The notes under the pieces are model-generated. The model worked only from the letters and a program-made list of their open reading frames with translations. It was not told the DNA's origin and made no database searches. A DNA stretch of 64,000 bases from the NCBI GenBank assembly GCA_011037195.1, contig JAAEAF010002592.1:1-64000 (forward strand), in the 5' to 3' direction. Numbering within the stretch: the stretch's first letter is position 1; each line of letters opens with the position of its first letter. The DNA comes from Triatoma infestans (lineage: Eukaryota; Arthropoda; Insecta; Hemiptera; Reduviidae). Of the stretch, positions 11,594-22,424 are shown piece after piece. The position numbers were made by a program, and so were the translations under genes.

Positions 11594-12574
11594 ATCTGGT
11601 GTGAAACACTCATACGACTTTCTCTTATTGCGAAATGGCAAATTTTCTATACACTCTGTAATTGTTATTAGTGTTTATGGCATTTTTATGGAGAAAAATC
11701 ACAAAAAACTGGAAAATCTACTCAGTAAAATCGCACTTCCGGTCAACCGAATTTCTTTAAACGGAGAATTTTGGCAACTTATATAATTCTAATTAATATT
11801 ATTTAGTTGACAGAATTGAATAATGAACTGAAATTGCTAATTAGAGAAAAACATAACCCAACCCTTCTCCCAAAAGACCTCTAATATGAATTTTTCCGGA
11901 GTAATGTTTGAAATAAGTTGTAGAACTTTATATGCGTAATTACTGAAAGAAAAGTAATAATTGTAACTATAAGTTGTATCTCTTGTACGTGTAGATGTAA
12001 GAAAATCGTTGGAGCCGTTTTAGAGAAAATAGCAGAAAACTGAAAACTATTTTTCAGTAAAAATGCACTTGCAGTCATCCGATTTTCTTCAAACTTGGAA
12101 TATCAACAACATATTTAATTCTAATTAATATTATATAGATGATAGAAAAAATTGTGTAATAAACTGAAATAGCACTTTGGAAGAAACCATAACCCTACCA
12201 CCCCTTCAAAAGTGCCCTTAAATGTATTTTTCTGGAGAAATGTTACAAATGATAGTAATATGTGAAGTTAATAGTCCAAGTTTAAAGAAAATCGATTAAC
12301 TGTTTTCGAGATAACTGTAAAATCCATTTAGTAATGTATTACTTGCGGTTGATAGATTTTTGCCGGAAATCTTCGGGTCTGATACCAAGTTTGAACTTCT
12401 TGTAACTTTTTGTTTTTAAGATATTCTGCTCTCACACACACCTACATACAGACCATTTTCTAAAAAACACTTTTTTGGACTCAAGGGACCGCAAAACATG
12501 TATTTCCGGTTAAAATTCAATCTCGAAAATCTGGCACGATCTCAATATTTCCTGTTGTTGCAAGGAGTAAAGGA
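11594..12574 (+). repeat. AGK repeat, full copy with internal modules
   Basis: The 5' end is ATCTGGTGTGAAACACTC then ATACGACTTTCTCTTA. The module beginning CACTTCCGGTCAACCGA-TTTCTT appears at about 11735, again as CACTTGCAGTCATCCGATTT at about 12065, and a third time as ACTTGCGGTTGATAGATTTT near 12341. Each module ends with the ATTAATATTAT, AAACTGAAAT and AACCCAACCC-type blocks. The (CA)n is short (12434-12450). It ends GGAGTAAAGGAAAATA. Confidence 0.85.
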
Positions 12575-12582
12575 AAATAAAA

Positions 12583-13305
12583 TCATTTGGTGTGAAACAA
12601 TCTGACGACTTTCTCTTACTACTGTAACTACAGCTATATATAAAGTGCCCAATTTTCTTTCAACTTCAAATTTTAATCGTTTGCCCATCACTGCCCGGGC
12701 AGGGTTTCCATTCTAATCTAGAAAGAGCGCCGGTAACATTAAATGAAACCTACATAACATTTTAAATTTAACACCAAAATTTCCGCAGAACTAATTAAAT
12801 CCTTTTTTCGGCAAACTTTTTCAAATAATAGTAATACGCTTATATTTGTACAGTTAGCATTTCAGGTTTAAAGAACATCGTTGCAGTCGTTTTTGAAAAA
12901 AAAATCAAAAACTCAGAAAATCTATTCTATAAAGTCACACAGTTCCGGTTCACCGATTTTCTAAATATTTAGAATTCTAGCAATGCATTTAATATATAAT
13001 AATATTATATACTTAAGTACTACTTAAGTAATATTACATACATTGTACTTAAGTGGAAAAAATTAATGTTACTGTTCTTCCAGTTTGCCCCAAAAAATGA
13101 ATTTTCCTTGAAAAATGTTTCAAATTAAAGTGGCGGGTATGTAGATAGTATACGATGTTTTAAGAAAAAGTTGGACCTGTTTTCGAAAAATACATGAAAA
13201 ACTGAAAAAAACAGAATTAAGTAAAATCGCACTTCTTGTTGACGGATTATTCATACATACATACATACATCATACATACATACATACATACATACATACA
13301 TACAT

Positions 13306-13366
<61 letters not shown>

Positions 13367-13496
13367 TATATAAATATATATATCTGGAGACATTTGCTAA
13401 TCACATTTTTTTTTATTTTGGGGACCCGGGGCCCCCCTGGAGAACTTAATTTCTTCAAATTTGAATGAACGCAATACTTCTGTTTCCATTAGTGAA
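12583..13496 (+). repeat. AGK repeat, full copy in tandem with the previous one
   Basis: The 5' TTTGGTGTGAAACAATC starts about 9 bases after the previous 3' end. This gives a head-to-tail junction in which the hairpin of one copy abuts the TCTGGTGTG end of the next. The microsatellite here is hugely expanded (13253-13362). The 3' end, ATTAGTGAAAGAAATTAG, is mutated. Confidence 0.85.
13253..13362. repeat. Compound microsatellite (CATA)n-(CA)n
   Basis: About 70 bp of CATA repeats, with one CAT slip, run directly into about 40 bp of CA. It occupies the position where every other AGK copy has its CA tract, so it is an expansion inside the mobile repeat. A 62-codon minus frame across it is pure repeat. 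Confidence 0.95.
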
Positions 13497-13669
13497 AGAA
13501 ATTAGGATATACGTTTGAGCTCCAGCTTTTTGTCTAAGTCTCAATAATTTTCATTGAGAAATTAACTTAAAAGTTAGAATTTTTACCAAACGTTCAGTTA
13601 CTGTTAACTGCCACCAGGTGGAGTCCCTTGTCTATATACTGGTGTAATTATAGAGGTTGCCTATTTTAA

Positions 13670-14022
13670 AAAGCTTTATTGTGTAGCTTAAGTTTAAAAT
13701 AAATCGTGGTGCCAGTTTTATAAAAAAATAGGGAGGGGGGACTAAAAAAAAACCATCAGCAGGTTTAATCGATTATAACTAATTCCTTATTGACACATGC
13801 GAATACGTTAACCGTAATAGCAAATTGAGGTTCCTAAGATTTTTTGTATTTAAAATATTTTGTTCACACGCACATACACACAATCACACAGATAGATCAT
13901 TCGCTAAAAACAGTTTTTTTGTTAGGTTCAGGTCACCTCAAAATATGTATTTCCGGTGGAAATACAATGTCGAAAATTTGACACGATTCCGGTGACTTCC
14001 TCTTACTAGGATAAAGAGAAAT
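13670..14022 (+). repeat. AGK repeat, 3' half
   Basis: Shows AATAAATCGTGGTGCCAG, a degraded CA tract (CACACGCACATACACAC), GACCTCAAAATATGTATTTCCGG and the terminal CTTCCTCTTACTAGGAT hairpin. The segment from 14023 to 14612 downstream has no recognisable feature apart from CTTTCTCTTAC at about 14454. Confidence 0.75.
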
Positions 14023-14612
14023 GAAAAAAATTATTTGATTTCTAAAAGTTTTTTTTATTCATTTAATTAATTGTATAGAGATACAACAAATATAATTTTT
14101 ATAAAACAATTTATGATGAACAAAGCAAACAAATATTATCCAATGAAATTAGGTATATAAAAATCAATACCCAATTGGTGTGGTAAAGGGTGTTATGAAT
14201 AATTTACATAAATTTTTATTTATTAATCACCGGCCTAGTTTTGTTATTAGATCAATGACCACTGGACATGTGCCATGAAACTTCATAGGCCTAATTGCTG
14301 CTATCTGTTTGCATTGATTTTTTAGAAATTGTTTTTCATATCAAAATTATACATAATTATGTACTTTTTCCGGGTGAAAAAAAGTTGATATGGAAAACTA
14401 ATATGATTTTAAAGTACTAAGTGACAAATTAAAATCAAAATTGGTATTTTTACTTTCTCTTACAGCTAAGAGAGGATCTTTTTTCGGCATTAGCAAGCGC
14501 CATAAGCCATAATCAAATTATAACATATAAGATTTTAATCACCATAAATATGGGTAAAATCTATAGTGCGCTAAATGTCTATTTGACAGTGCATTACAAA
14601 GTCTGCGATATA

Positions 14613-15358
14613 TTAATAAACTTTATAATTATTGCTTTGTAGCAAAGTTCTGTAAGAGAAGGGTTGTGGTACCAGACCACTCAGATTATGAAACAAGACA
14701 GCTCTCTCTGTTTTGTGCAATGGACAGATCCTTAGGATATGCTCCAAATCTTCTTCTACACAACATTTTCTGCAAGTTGCAGTGTCTGATTTATTAATTG
14801 TTTGCAAATATTTTTTGCATATTCCGTGGTTTGACCTCAAACTACAAACTGTCTTACACACTGCCTTATATGTAGCTTGCGGCTTAAACTAGGGAGTTTT
14901 GGAAATAAGGTTTTATAAATGCTCTCTTTCGGATTATTATTATAGTTAAGTTGCCATTTCAGGCGAGCTTTGGAGCTAAGATTTGGCTTCAAGTCCGTAT
15001 AAGGAAAATAACAGTTTGTCGTCATAGACCCCTTTACAGCTGCTCGTTTTGCTATTTGGTCCACAATCTCCTCACCCTTAATTCCTGAAAGACCTTTCAC
15101 CCAGCAAAGATACACTGTTTTGTTACCAACTTTCAAATTATGGAATTCTTCTCTTATTAAAATAATTAATGGATTTGTTTCTAACTTTCCTGATGCATTT
15201 TCTAATTTCAGTAGCGCGCTTTGACTATCCGAGAAAATTAGAAATCTGGAATCTTCTGAGTTCAGATTTCTTACATATCTTACTGCTTCCAATACAGCCA
15301 ATAGTTCCGCAGAGTAAATGGTTGCCCATTTGGGCAGGGCAAATGAATGAAGTACCAC
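14613..15358 (-). pseudogene. LINE ORF2 relic: RNase H domain plus CCHC knuckle
   Basis: Two overlapping minus frames form the C-terminus of an I/Jockey-type ORF2. The first (173 codons, from 15358 down to 14837) is an RNase H domain. It keeps Glu18 in YSAELLA, Asp44 in IFSDSQSAL and Asp100 in the EEIVDQIAK motif; the preceding WV-x-GH-x-GI motif reads WVKGLSGIKG, so its His is lost. The first catalytic Asp would lie upstream of 15358, where the frame is broken. The second frame (82 codons, 14861-14613) holds a knuckle, Cys30-x2-Cys33-x7-His41-x4-Cys46, and FSYRTLL. RNase H would remove template RNA during cDNA synthesis. No reverse transcriptase remains, so the copy is 5'-truncated. The relic at 61.7-62.5 kb belongs to the same family (NHG-x-CKKYL and F-x-Y-x-TLL shared). 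Confidence 0.88.
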
Positions 15359-15529
15359 TTCAGTGCAATGTATGATGCTTTCATTGGTATAATATTATTA
15401 TAAAGGTGGCTGCATTGCTTATATTCCAAATTTGATAACTAGTACTCCAATTTTTTAAAATTTTGTTTCTTTTCTTTTTTGATTATTCAAGAGGTTAAGA
15501 AGGAACTTTAAACATAGATTTTTTCGGAT

Positions 15530-15597
15530 TTTAGAACAATTTCTAAAGTTGTGACACAATCTCAAGACTTTCTCTTAACAGCAGTAAGAGAAAATTA
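15530..15597 (+). repeat. AGK repeat 3' terminal fragment
   Basis: About 70 bases with TTGTGACACAATCTCAAGAC, CTTTCTCTTAAC and GTAAGAGAAAATTAAG, which is the terminal hairpin region of the family. The segment 15598-16094 after it has no gene, only short AT and AG microsatellites. Confidence 0.6.
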
Positions 15598-15825
15598 AGA
15601 TATAGAAATGTGAATAACAGGATTTATGCGCCCATATTAAATTTCAACTTAATAATGAATACAATTATCTTTTGTAATTATTCATTTGGGCAGAGTTTCA
15701 AACCGGCCTGTTTGGTGTGTTTGGTATACGCTTATCATGAATTGCGTGCTGTCACCTACTGGCATCTATATATCTATTGTGCACTTGCATTTATCTATAC
15801 TTAATAATCTTTGATAACATTTTAC

Positions 15826-15827
<2 letters not shown>

Positions 15828-15857
<30 letters not shown>

Positions 15858-15890
15858 CAGACTGACAGACAGAGAGAGAGAGAGTGAGAG
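15828..15890. repeat. (TA)n and (GA)n microsatellites
   Basis: ATATATATATAT is followed by two GAGAGA runs separated by GACAGACTGACAGAC. No element boundary is apparent. Confidence 0.85.
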
Positions 15891-16094
15891 CACTTATCAA
15901 TAATAATTATAATTATTTCCAAATTACCTTCGACTGTGAAAATGTTGGCTGTTAAATGTAATCAATAACTGACTGACTGTGTAGCATGTTATGAATTTTT
16001 TATTAATGTTAGAAGTTAATTGTATAGTGACAGAATGTTTATAGCAAGAATTGTCAATAAAATTATGGCAATAATAATAATAATAGTAATTGAG

Positions 16095-16617
16095 GGTATA
16101 TTGGAATAGGGTCAAATTTTCAAAATTAAGTTTTTTTTTGTTGGGTTCTCTAAATACGAAAAAGTGAGGTTTCTAGTTTCAATTGGTCTATGAGGTTATG
16201 TGCATGTATGTTTATTCAGCATAATTCAAAATTCTGTCAAAAATGGTAAACCGGAAATGACTCCAAATATTCTCAAAAATAGTTCCAAGTATTTTCTTTT
16301 AAACTTTAAAAAAAATCCTAGCGTTGCAGTGACTTGGGATTATGTCCAAACCGCGCTTTTAATTTTATAAAAAGCCCACTATATAAAAAAAGTAAATCTG
16401 TAGGAAAAAAAAGAATCTATAGGAATCTCCATAATTATTTTAATGGAGAAAGTGTGTTCAGTGGGAGCTGTAAGATTAGGTTTTCCTGTAATGTGTCTTT
16501 TCAGAATGTATTAGTATATGATTCTATTATCTGTATAATATTAATAAGAGTTAAATCTGTTGACCAAATTTTCCAAGTTTGAAGAAAATTGATAGAAAAA
16601 GAGCGAGTATTACGATT
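16095..16617 (-). repeat. AGK repeat, minus orientation
   Basis: Shows GTCAAATTTTCAAAATTAAG, CATAATTCAAAATTCTG, then the module words CCAAGTATTTTCTTTTAAAC and ATTAATAAGAGTTAAAT. It is strongly diverged. The 82-codon frame across it is repeat-derived. Confidence 0.65.
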
Positions 16618-16935
16618 AACAAAGAGGAAGTATTACGATCGTGTCAAATTTTCTGTACCGGGTTTTCACCGGAAATATAGGTAAGTTTTGAGATTCCCGG
16701 AGTCCGAAAAAGTGGAATCATTTAGAAAATGATCTGTGAACAGCATAAAGGTAACACGGAAAATCGCACAAAAGTTCAAACATGACATTTCATTAGGGTA
16801 TCACCATGGGAATTATCTGTTAAAATTCCTCAACCAGATGTGCTAATTTATTGAATGGATTTTTCAGTTTTTTTTTGTTTTTTTTGGCGATGTTCTAGAA
16901 AATGGCCATTTCAGTCAATGGAGAATTTATAAATT
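16618..16935 (-). repeat. AGK repeat, hairpin-end half, minus orientation
   Basis: AAGAGGAAGTATTACGATCG, GTGTCAAATTTTCTG, GTTTTCACCGGAAATATAGG, then ATTCCTCAACCAGATGTGC. It follows the previous copy head to tail. The GT tract is missing here. Confidence 0.8.
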
Positions 16936-17504
16936 ATTATAAATATATAGGTTATATTGGCAGCAATAATAAGAGCATGGATTTGAAGAAGAAATTGTAG
17001 TTGAGTATGGGAAGTCTCAGTTCCAATATCTCTTAGCACCTACCGCACTATATTTGACTACAAATATATACCTTGCCAGTATGTTGGACGATTACTTTGT
17101 TCATATCTCCAGGGTTTGTTTTTGATTAAATTGTGCCACGTCTTATGTTTTATATATATATAGAAGCTTGGTAGGTGTGTGTAAAGAGTGGTGAATTGAA
17201 GTTTGAGAGAGAAGGAGGGAGTGAGATAGAGAGTGAATATGATCTGAGCACAAACAAATCAGTTAGATTGTAAAGGAAATTCTTTACGGACAGTGTTATG
17301 TACTCAGGGTGAATATGTTGTGGACATTCAGTCTCTTTATACAATTCGTCTTTCGAATTCTACCACGGCTTTCTTTACCACATACTTGGGGATCTGTCTA
17401 CAAACATATATCCAAGATATTAAACTATTTCATATACATGTCAGGTATTTTTATAAACAACAACACAAATACCTAGCCTAAAATATACTATAAAATAGTT
17501 TTTA

Positions 17505-18115
17505 CAATCTCTCACTGCTATAAGAGAAAGTATTACGATAAAGAGAAAATTTTAAATTTGTAACGGAAGTGACTCGTAACGATTTTCTTTAAACTTCGAT
17601 AATTCTCCATATTGCACATTTATTTGAAAAAATAAAAACAAAAGAAAACTAAGCTACTTTTGTTTAAAACATTTTATTCCCCCAGGAAAATTCAGTTTTG
17701 GTGGATTGCGGAGGAGCTGCTACGTTAAATATTCCTTGAAAGAGAGATCGTGCCAAAATTTTCGAAATTCAATTCTCATCAGAAATACATATTTTGAGGT
17801 CCCCTGAGTAGGAAAAAAAAAGTTTTTAGCGATGGTTTGTATGTATGTGTATTATGTGAACAAAATATCTCAAAAATTAAAATTAGTCCCAGAAAGGTCA
17901 AACTTGATATCTAATTTGTACTACATCTGATACGAAGGTTGAAGGTCAAAGTCCATGAACCTGAAGTGCGACTTTACTGAATAATTAGTATTTTTTTTTT
18001 GTTTTATGTGGTTTTTCTCGCAAATAGCCACAACAGTTTCCTTTAAACTTCGTATATTAATCGATACACCGAAATATCTATAACTTTAATTTGAAACATT
18101 TTACTTGGAAAAGTA
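17505..18115 (-). repeat. AGK repeat fragments, minus orientation
   Basis: A short piece (17505-17735) has lost its middle. A longer one (from about 17740) keeps GATCGTGCCAAAATTTTCG, ATACATATTTTGAGGTCCCC, CAAAATATCTCAAAAAT and CGACTTTACTGAATAATTAG. Together they look like one copy partly duplicated over another. Confidence 0.7.
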
Positions 18116-18659
18116 TTGTCGCGTATTTCTACGCGAATTGATAACGGCGGAAACAATTAGTTGTGGGAGCCCCCCCCCCGTTACTGAACCTTACACACGG
18201 TTGATCCAGTTGTATTTTTTACTATTCTATTTATATGAGAATTCATTCTATTTTTTATTTGTTTTACACTACGTTACAATTAGTGCCTTGCACAATACTG
18301 CATTGATTAAAGGATCATGTTGTCTAACATGTCTGATCTAGTAAGCAGCGCTTAATAGGGCTGTGAATTTTAGTTCTGTTTCAAGTGCTAAGGCTAACAC
18401 TGCTTATTCTTTTTTGCTCCTGACCGCTGACGCCATCTTGTATACTACAGCACATGCTTATTCTTCAATCGGAACTCAACTTTATTGCAGCTCCAAGCAG
18501 CTAATTCTTACAACTGAATCTAATTTTATTGAAGACATCTCGTCACAAACACTTTCAAGAGGAGTTATTGCAGCTTCGCAATTAATTCTTTATCAGGTTG
18601 GAACGCCTAGGCTAGTGGTGAGAACAGTTATTTGGTCCTTTCCATCCTAATTTCCTCTA

Positions 18660-18692
<33 letters not shown>

Positions 18693-19370
18693 GCCAATAT
18701 CTATTTTAACATTCTTGCTTCACTAGCAGAGGACTTGGCAACCTTAAAGAAGCATTTTATAATATTGTATACATTACTGTAATCATCAACTCAATTGGAA
18801 CGATCCAATTAATCACTGACAACTTCAAGTGCAGTGTGATTAATTATTTAAATATTAACTCATTTAAGGAACTAGTACCAGTTGAATTTAATAGCTGAAT
18901 AACACAGCCTTATTCAACAGTGTGGCCAGTACTTTTATCTCACTTCTCGTGCCCTGGGAATCTTCACATCCAGGTATTTCTTTTGGTTAACTAAACTTTT
19001 TGTGCATGTACTACATTAACTTCTGCCAGCACTTATTTCAAGGTTGTATAACTTTATCATATGACCCTTAATTGGAGTTGTTCAACTTATTACAAGACAT
19101 TGTGGCATTTTAAATACATTATTTTTTTGTAGCGATTAATAAAGGTGTATTTTCTTTTATTAACATTGCTCTATTCTTTGATTAGAAGCTGGATCGTGGG
19201 GCTTGTTTTCGCATCCATAGCTTCAGACGCCAGTACCTAGGATTTGCATGTGATCTACATCACTAACCAGCCCATTACCAGTGCGTTGCACATCAACGTT
19301 GCCCGCTGAAGACCAGGAATCGGGTTATCATTGTAATTTACGTGTAGTGACAGAAATAAATGTACAGTTC
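18116..19370. other. Unassigned sequence with a possible polyadenylation region
   Basis: A 95-codon frame (18363-18650) has no recognisable domain. An (ATT)n tract lies at 18659-18691. AATAAA followed by T-rich sequence occurs near 19138, and a second AATAAA near 19354. The latter part could be the end of an old LTR element, but I could not find a matching repeat or primer-binding site. Confidence 0.4.
18659..18691. repeat. (ATT)n microsatellite
   Basis: About eleven perfect ATT units, outside any AGK copy. Confidence 0.95.
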
Positions 19371-19374
19371 AAAA

Positions 19375-19965
19375 GAAAAATTCGGAACTTATTCTTATTA
19401 CACCGTCCCCTGAATCCCAATCTTTAACAAGTGGAATAATTCCCAGTAAATATTCCACAAGTATTTTGGGTGGGAGGTGAGTTTCTGGTGGAACATTACA
19501 GTGTATGGTTCTATAATATTGATGAAGTACTTTAGAAATATTGCTAGAAATCCAAATTGAAAGAAAATCGGTTACGAAAATCAGATTTTTTGCAGTATAG
19601 GTTTGTGAGTGTTTTGGAATTATCTCTGAAATGACTAGAACCATTTCCTTTATCCTTGGAATGCTCACTGCACAAATACACGACCTATCCTTGTATTTGC
19701 AATATTTTTCTAAAAAAAAAAATTGATTTTGGAATATGTTTGCAGAATTGGTGAAGTTAAATTTCAAATATAGGTATAGGGTTGGTCTTGTTATTGGCGC
19801 ACTCTTCACTTCCCTACCTTCTTGGATTGGTTGATTTGTACTTCCTCCCCCACCGTCACTATATTTATCGTAGGACAAATGAGCAAAATTTGAATTTTAC
19901 AGAAAATTTGCCATTTTGTATATAAATGCATTAATAGCAGTAAGAATGTTTCACGCCAGATTTTT
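19375..19965 (-). repeat. AGK repeat, 5'-end half, minus orientation
   Basis: Runs through CGATTTTC-like words and TATTTCTAAA, GTTAAATTTCAAATATAGG, CTATATTTATCGTAGGACAAAT and ends GTAAGAATGTTTCACGCCAG. The 169-codon minus frame inside it (19369-19878) is not a gene: the same words recur, with stops, at 43.4-43.9 kb. Confidence 0.8.
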
Positions 19966-20449
19966 TTTTTTCAACATGAAATGCGTACCTATATATATAT
20001 ATATTTATACATTTATTTATAAAACGGTGTAACAAAGTGTTACGGCTCTAAGAAATAATAATTTTAAAATAAATAATTTGAATTTAGGAGTGGATGTCCC
20101 CACTCCAGTGGACATGCGCACTGGGCGTAATTCCATGTGCGCAAGTAAAGATAACGGAAAAGAGAGTGAGTAGTATGAACCATGCGTGTATAAAGAGATA
20201 AGGTTAATTTTGTCTTATGACAATTATTGTGTATTGGAAAAATGTTATTTTATGTATTCCTATCAGTCACATGTTAATTTGGGGAAATTCTGTTATAGTG
20301 TCAATACAAAATAAATCATGGTATTCCGAATTAATGTTACAGTAGTTCTGTTACTTTGATTATTTTATTATATCCCATTGATCCCATTCTTTAAGTAAAG
20401 TATTTTAACTTTTGAATAATTCTATTAGATTATAATTTATATAAATCGG
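19966..20449. other. No gene seen
   Basis: AT-rich, with a (TA)n at about 19990-20004 and no motif on either strand. Confidence 0.6.
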
Positions 20450-20870
20450 GATGTAATACAAAGCCTTTGCGTTTTTCACTTTACAAATCAAAAATGGTTT
20501 CTTTACTCACCTACTAAGCTTACTCCTCGAAATACAGGCCACAATTTTCTATAACTTGAACCTATCTATGAACCAACAATGTCCTGGAGCTATCTTTAGA
20601 GGCAAAAAAACCACAAACATTCATTTTTCACCTCCTCTGTTTTAGTAAATTTTCTGCCATCCTGGTGGCCATGTCAAAAGCGGAAGAGATGGTAATCAAA
20701 GAGTGACAAATTTAGGCAGTAAGCTGCGTGTAGGAGTTCAAAAATAAAATCTTCGATTACTGAGAACGTTTAACGTGACGATTGTTACCTTGCGATGTCT
20801 TGTTGAAGGAGTAAAGTTTTTCAATTAACTCAAGAGGGATATTTTGCAACCCAAACCGAGAGTCCGTGTT
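20450..20870 (-). pseudogene. mariner-like transposon relic (3' end of transposase)
   Basis: The outer end TGTAATACAAAGCCTTTGCG is a diverged version of the terminal repeat of the better mariner at 41.2 kb. The next 100 bases follow that element closely (AAAAATGGTTT, ACCTACTAAGCTTACTC, GAAATACAGGCCACAATTTT). Reading inward on the minus strand gives broken frames with a YHLF-like string, which in mariner transposases follows the last catalytic Asp. The inner part ends against the hammerhead unit at about 20898. It is far too decayed to be active. Confidence 0.6.
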
Positions 20871-20897
20871 CTAGCTGGGTAAAGTTGCGCTACTAAA

Positions 20898-21015
20898 TCA
20901 ACTTTACTCAATTTGCTCTGTACAAGTCAATGTTATCAAAAACATCCTGATGACGGGCGAAAGCCCGAAACCGGTCGATGACAAAAAGAAGCAGGCTATC
21001 ACAGAAAATATCCTG
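20898..21015 (+). mobile_element. Penelope-type hammerhead unit, family A, single arm
   Basis: This stretch of about 118 bp matches the right arm of the palindrome at 38616-38746 (TTTGCTCTGTACAAGTC, the ribozyme core, then AAGCAGGCTATCACAGAAAA). It has a deletion of about 12 bases between TGTTAT and CAAAAACATC. Short repeats with this kind of ribozyme are known from the terminal regions of Penelope-like retroelements. No reverse transcriptase or GIY-YIG frame is adjacent, so the unit is a fragment or a non-autonomous derivative. Confidence 0.75.
20943..20980 (+). ncRNA. Hammerhead ribozyme motif, minimal stem III (family A)
   Basis: All core elements are present in type I order. Stem I is CATC (20943-20946) pairing with GATG (20977-20980). 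CTGATGA is at 20947-20953. Stem II is GGGC/GCCC (20955-20958 with 20963-20966), capped by a GAAA tetraloop. GAAAC starts at 20967, and the cleavage triplet GTC ends at 20976. The stem III segment ACCGGT is self-complementary, the extreme short-stem form reported for ribozymes of Penelope-like elements, which may act as dimers. One extra C (20954) sits between the core A and stem II, and the other copies here also have one extra base there. The predicted cut is after C20976. Activity is inferred, not shown. Confidence 0.85.
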
Positions 21016-21679
21016 ATGATTATTCTACTAATTTATTACAAGACTTTTTCCCTAAACTAGTAAACTCTAATTGATCCCGCAGATTGTTAACAATATTCAT
21101 AATAAAACGATTTAAGTTACTAAGTTAGTTGAGATAAAGGATTATTTTTAATTACTTTTATCATCTTTTGAATTAACATAATAATTTTACGATCAACATA
21201 ATAATTACTAGGTAATTATTTATTAATATAGACGGATGTATTTATGATGAAATAAGATCAAACAATAGAATACTATTATTATAATAGTCCCATAAAAATT
21301 AATATTAGTAGTGTAATTCTAGAACAATTAGTTATTATATTACTTTTTTTTAAAAATATTTTTACTTTTTTGAGATAGTAAACGAGAGAATTATAGAAAT
21401 TAAGGCTGAATTACATTACTTTAATATAATACGGTAGATTTTTCATTAATTCTGTTTTAGGAAAGTGCCTCATTAGTAACATTCTTAATTTTTTTCTATT
21501 CTCTTGTTAACTTAATGATAGATTACCCACGTATGTATTTATTATTAAATTATATAGCTCTTATAAATATTTCTGAGTTAAAACATTCAAATGGAATAAC
21601 TTCCTTCCTTCTTACATATTAATTTAAATAATTAGATATTTCCCTAATATTAAATATAGATAACATTATTTTTTAGCTG
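21016..21679. other. No gene seen; very AT-rich
   Basis: No domain, RNA fold or repeat end recognised. Confidence 0.6.
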
Positions 21680-21975
21680 GTGAAAAATATCTGCTGTGAA
21701 ACAATCATAGCACTTTGTCTAAATGCAATTTACATTTTAATTAATAATTTATTACTTATTTAACCGGTTATTATCTAGTTAGGGTATTTCATATGTAGAC
21801 CAAAACGTGTATTTCTGGTGGACACACAATTTCGAAAAATTTGTCACGAGCCCAATACTCTGTCCTCAGAGAAAGTAAACAAATTACCTTTAACTTTTCA
21901 CTTTCTCTTACTGTTAATCATGTCATGTATTGCTTCTCGTATCAAATTGTCGAAATTGAGTGACCCGGAATAATG
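21680..21975. repeat. AGK repeat end fragments in both orientations
   Basis: ATCTGCTGTGAAACAATC (about 21689, + start), then CCAAAACGTGTATTTCTGG to GAGAAAGTAAAC (to 21878, + end), then CACTTTCTCTTACTG with ATCAAATTGTCGAAATTGAG (from 21898, - start). The second element is cut off by the LINE tail at 21980. Confidence 0.65.
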
Positions 21976-21979
21976 TGCT

Positions 21980-22330
21980 GTTATTGTTATTATTCAAAGG
22001 AGGGGGAGGGCTAAAACTCTACGCTATCCAAAGCTCCATGGGCCATATAGCTACCCTAAAAGAATAACAACTACCGGCTCTGGAACAAAATTCCGGGTCC
22101 GGGTTTCACCCACCTAAGTTTTACCACAGTCCAAAAATCGGACCATAACCTTGAAAGGACATAGCCTCTTCTACCGATATCTTATTCCGGCCAAAGGTCC
22201 TGAACCTAATCTTTTCGCAGCCCAAACAGTCCGTTATGAGATATATGGGCGTTTCCTTCTCCGCCTCACAAATTCTACAAAAGGGATCAATCAGAATGTG
22301 CTGTGAGATCTCCGGAATATGAAAAATTAC
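21980..22330 (-). pseudogene. R1-like LINE C-terminal relic
   Basis: On the minus strand the clearest frame reads LIDPFCRICEAEKETPIYL followed by ITDCLGCEKIRFRTFG. This is a knuckle of the form C-x2-C, then C, with the usual His replaced by Tyr (PIYLITDC). The FRTFG-x-x-x-ISVEEA continuation is the normal tail of R1/Jockey-type ORF2. Stops follow. Compare the CRFCKAEEKTPVHILCEC tail at 2.7 kb: same architecture, different family. The relic sits between two AGK pieces, so it is probably an insertion. Confidence 0.75.
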
Positions 22331-22424
22331 TTCTTTTTTTTTTTTAAGCGAACCGGAAAAACCCCAGAAAATTCATATAAGATTATTTCGTTCAGATGCT
22401 TAAGAGAAGCAAAGCTAATAATTT

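Noticed and set aside
13270..13458. 62-codon minus frame rich in Cys-Val and Met-Tyr-Val repeats
   Set aside because: Pure translation of the (CATA)n-(CA)n microsatellite.
19369..19878. 169-codon open frame on the minus strand, one of the longest in the window
   Set aside because: The whole frame lies in an AGK repeat copy; the same sequence at 43.4-43.9 kb has stops, and no domain is seen.
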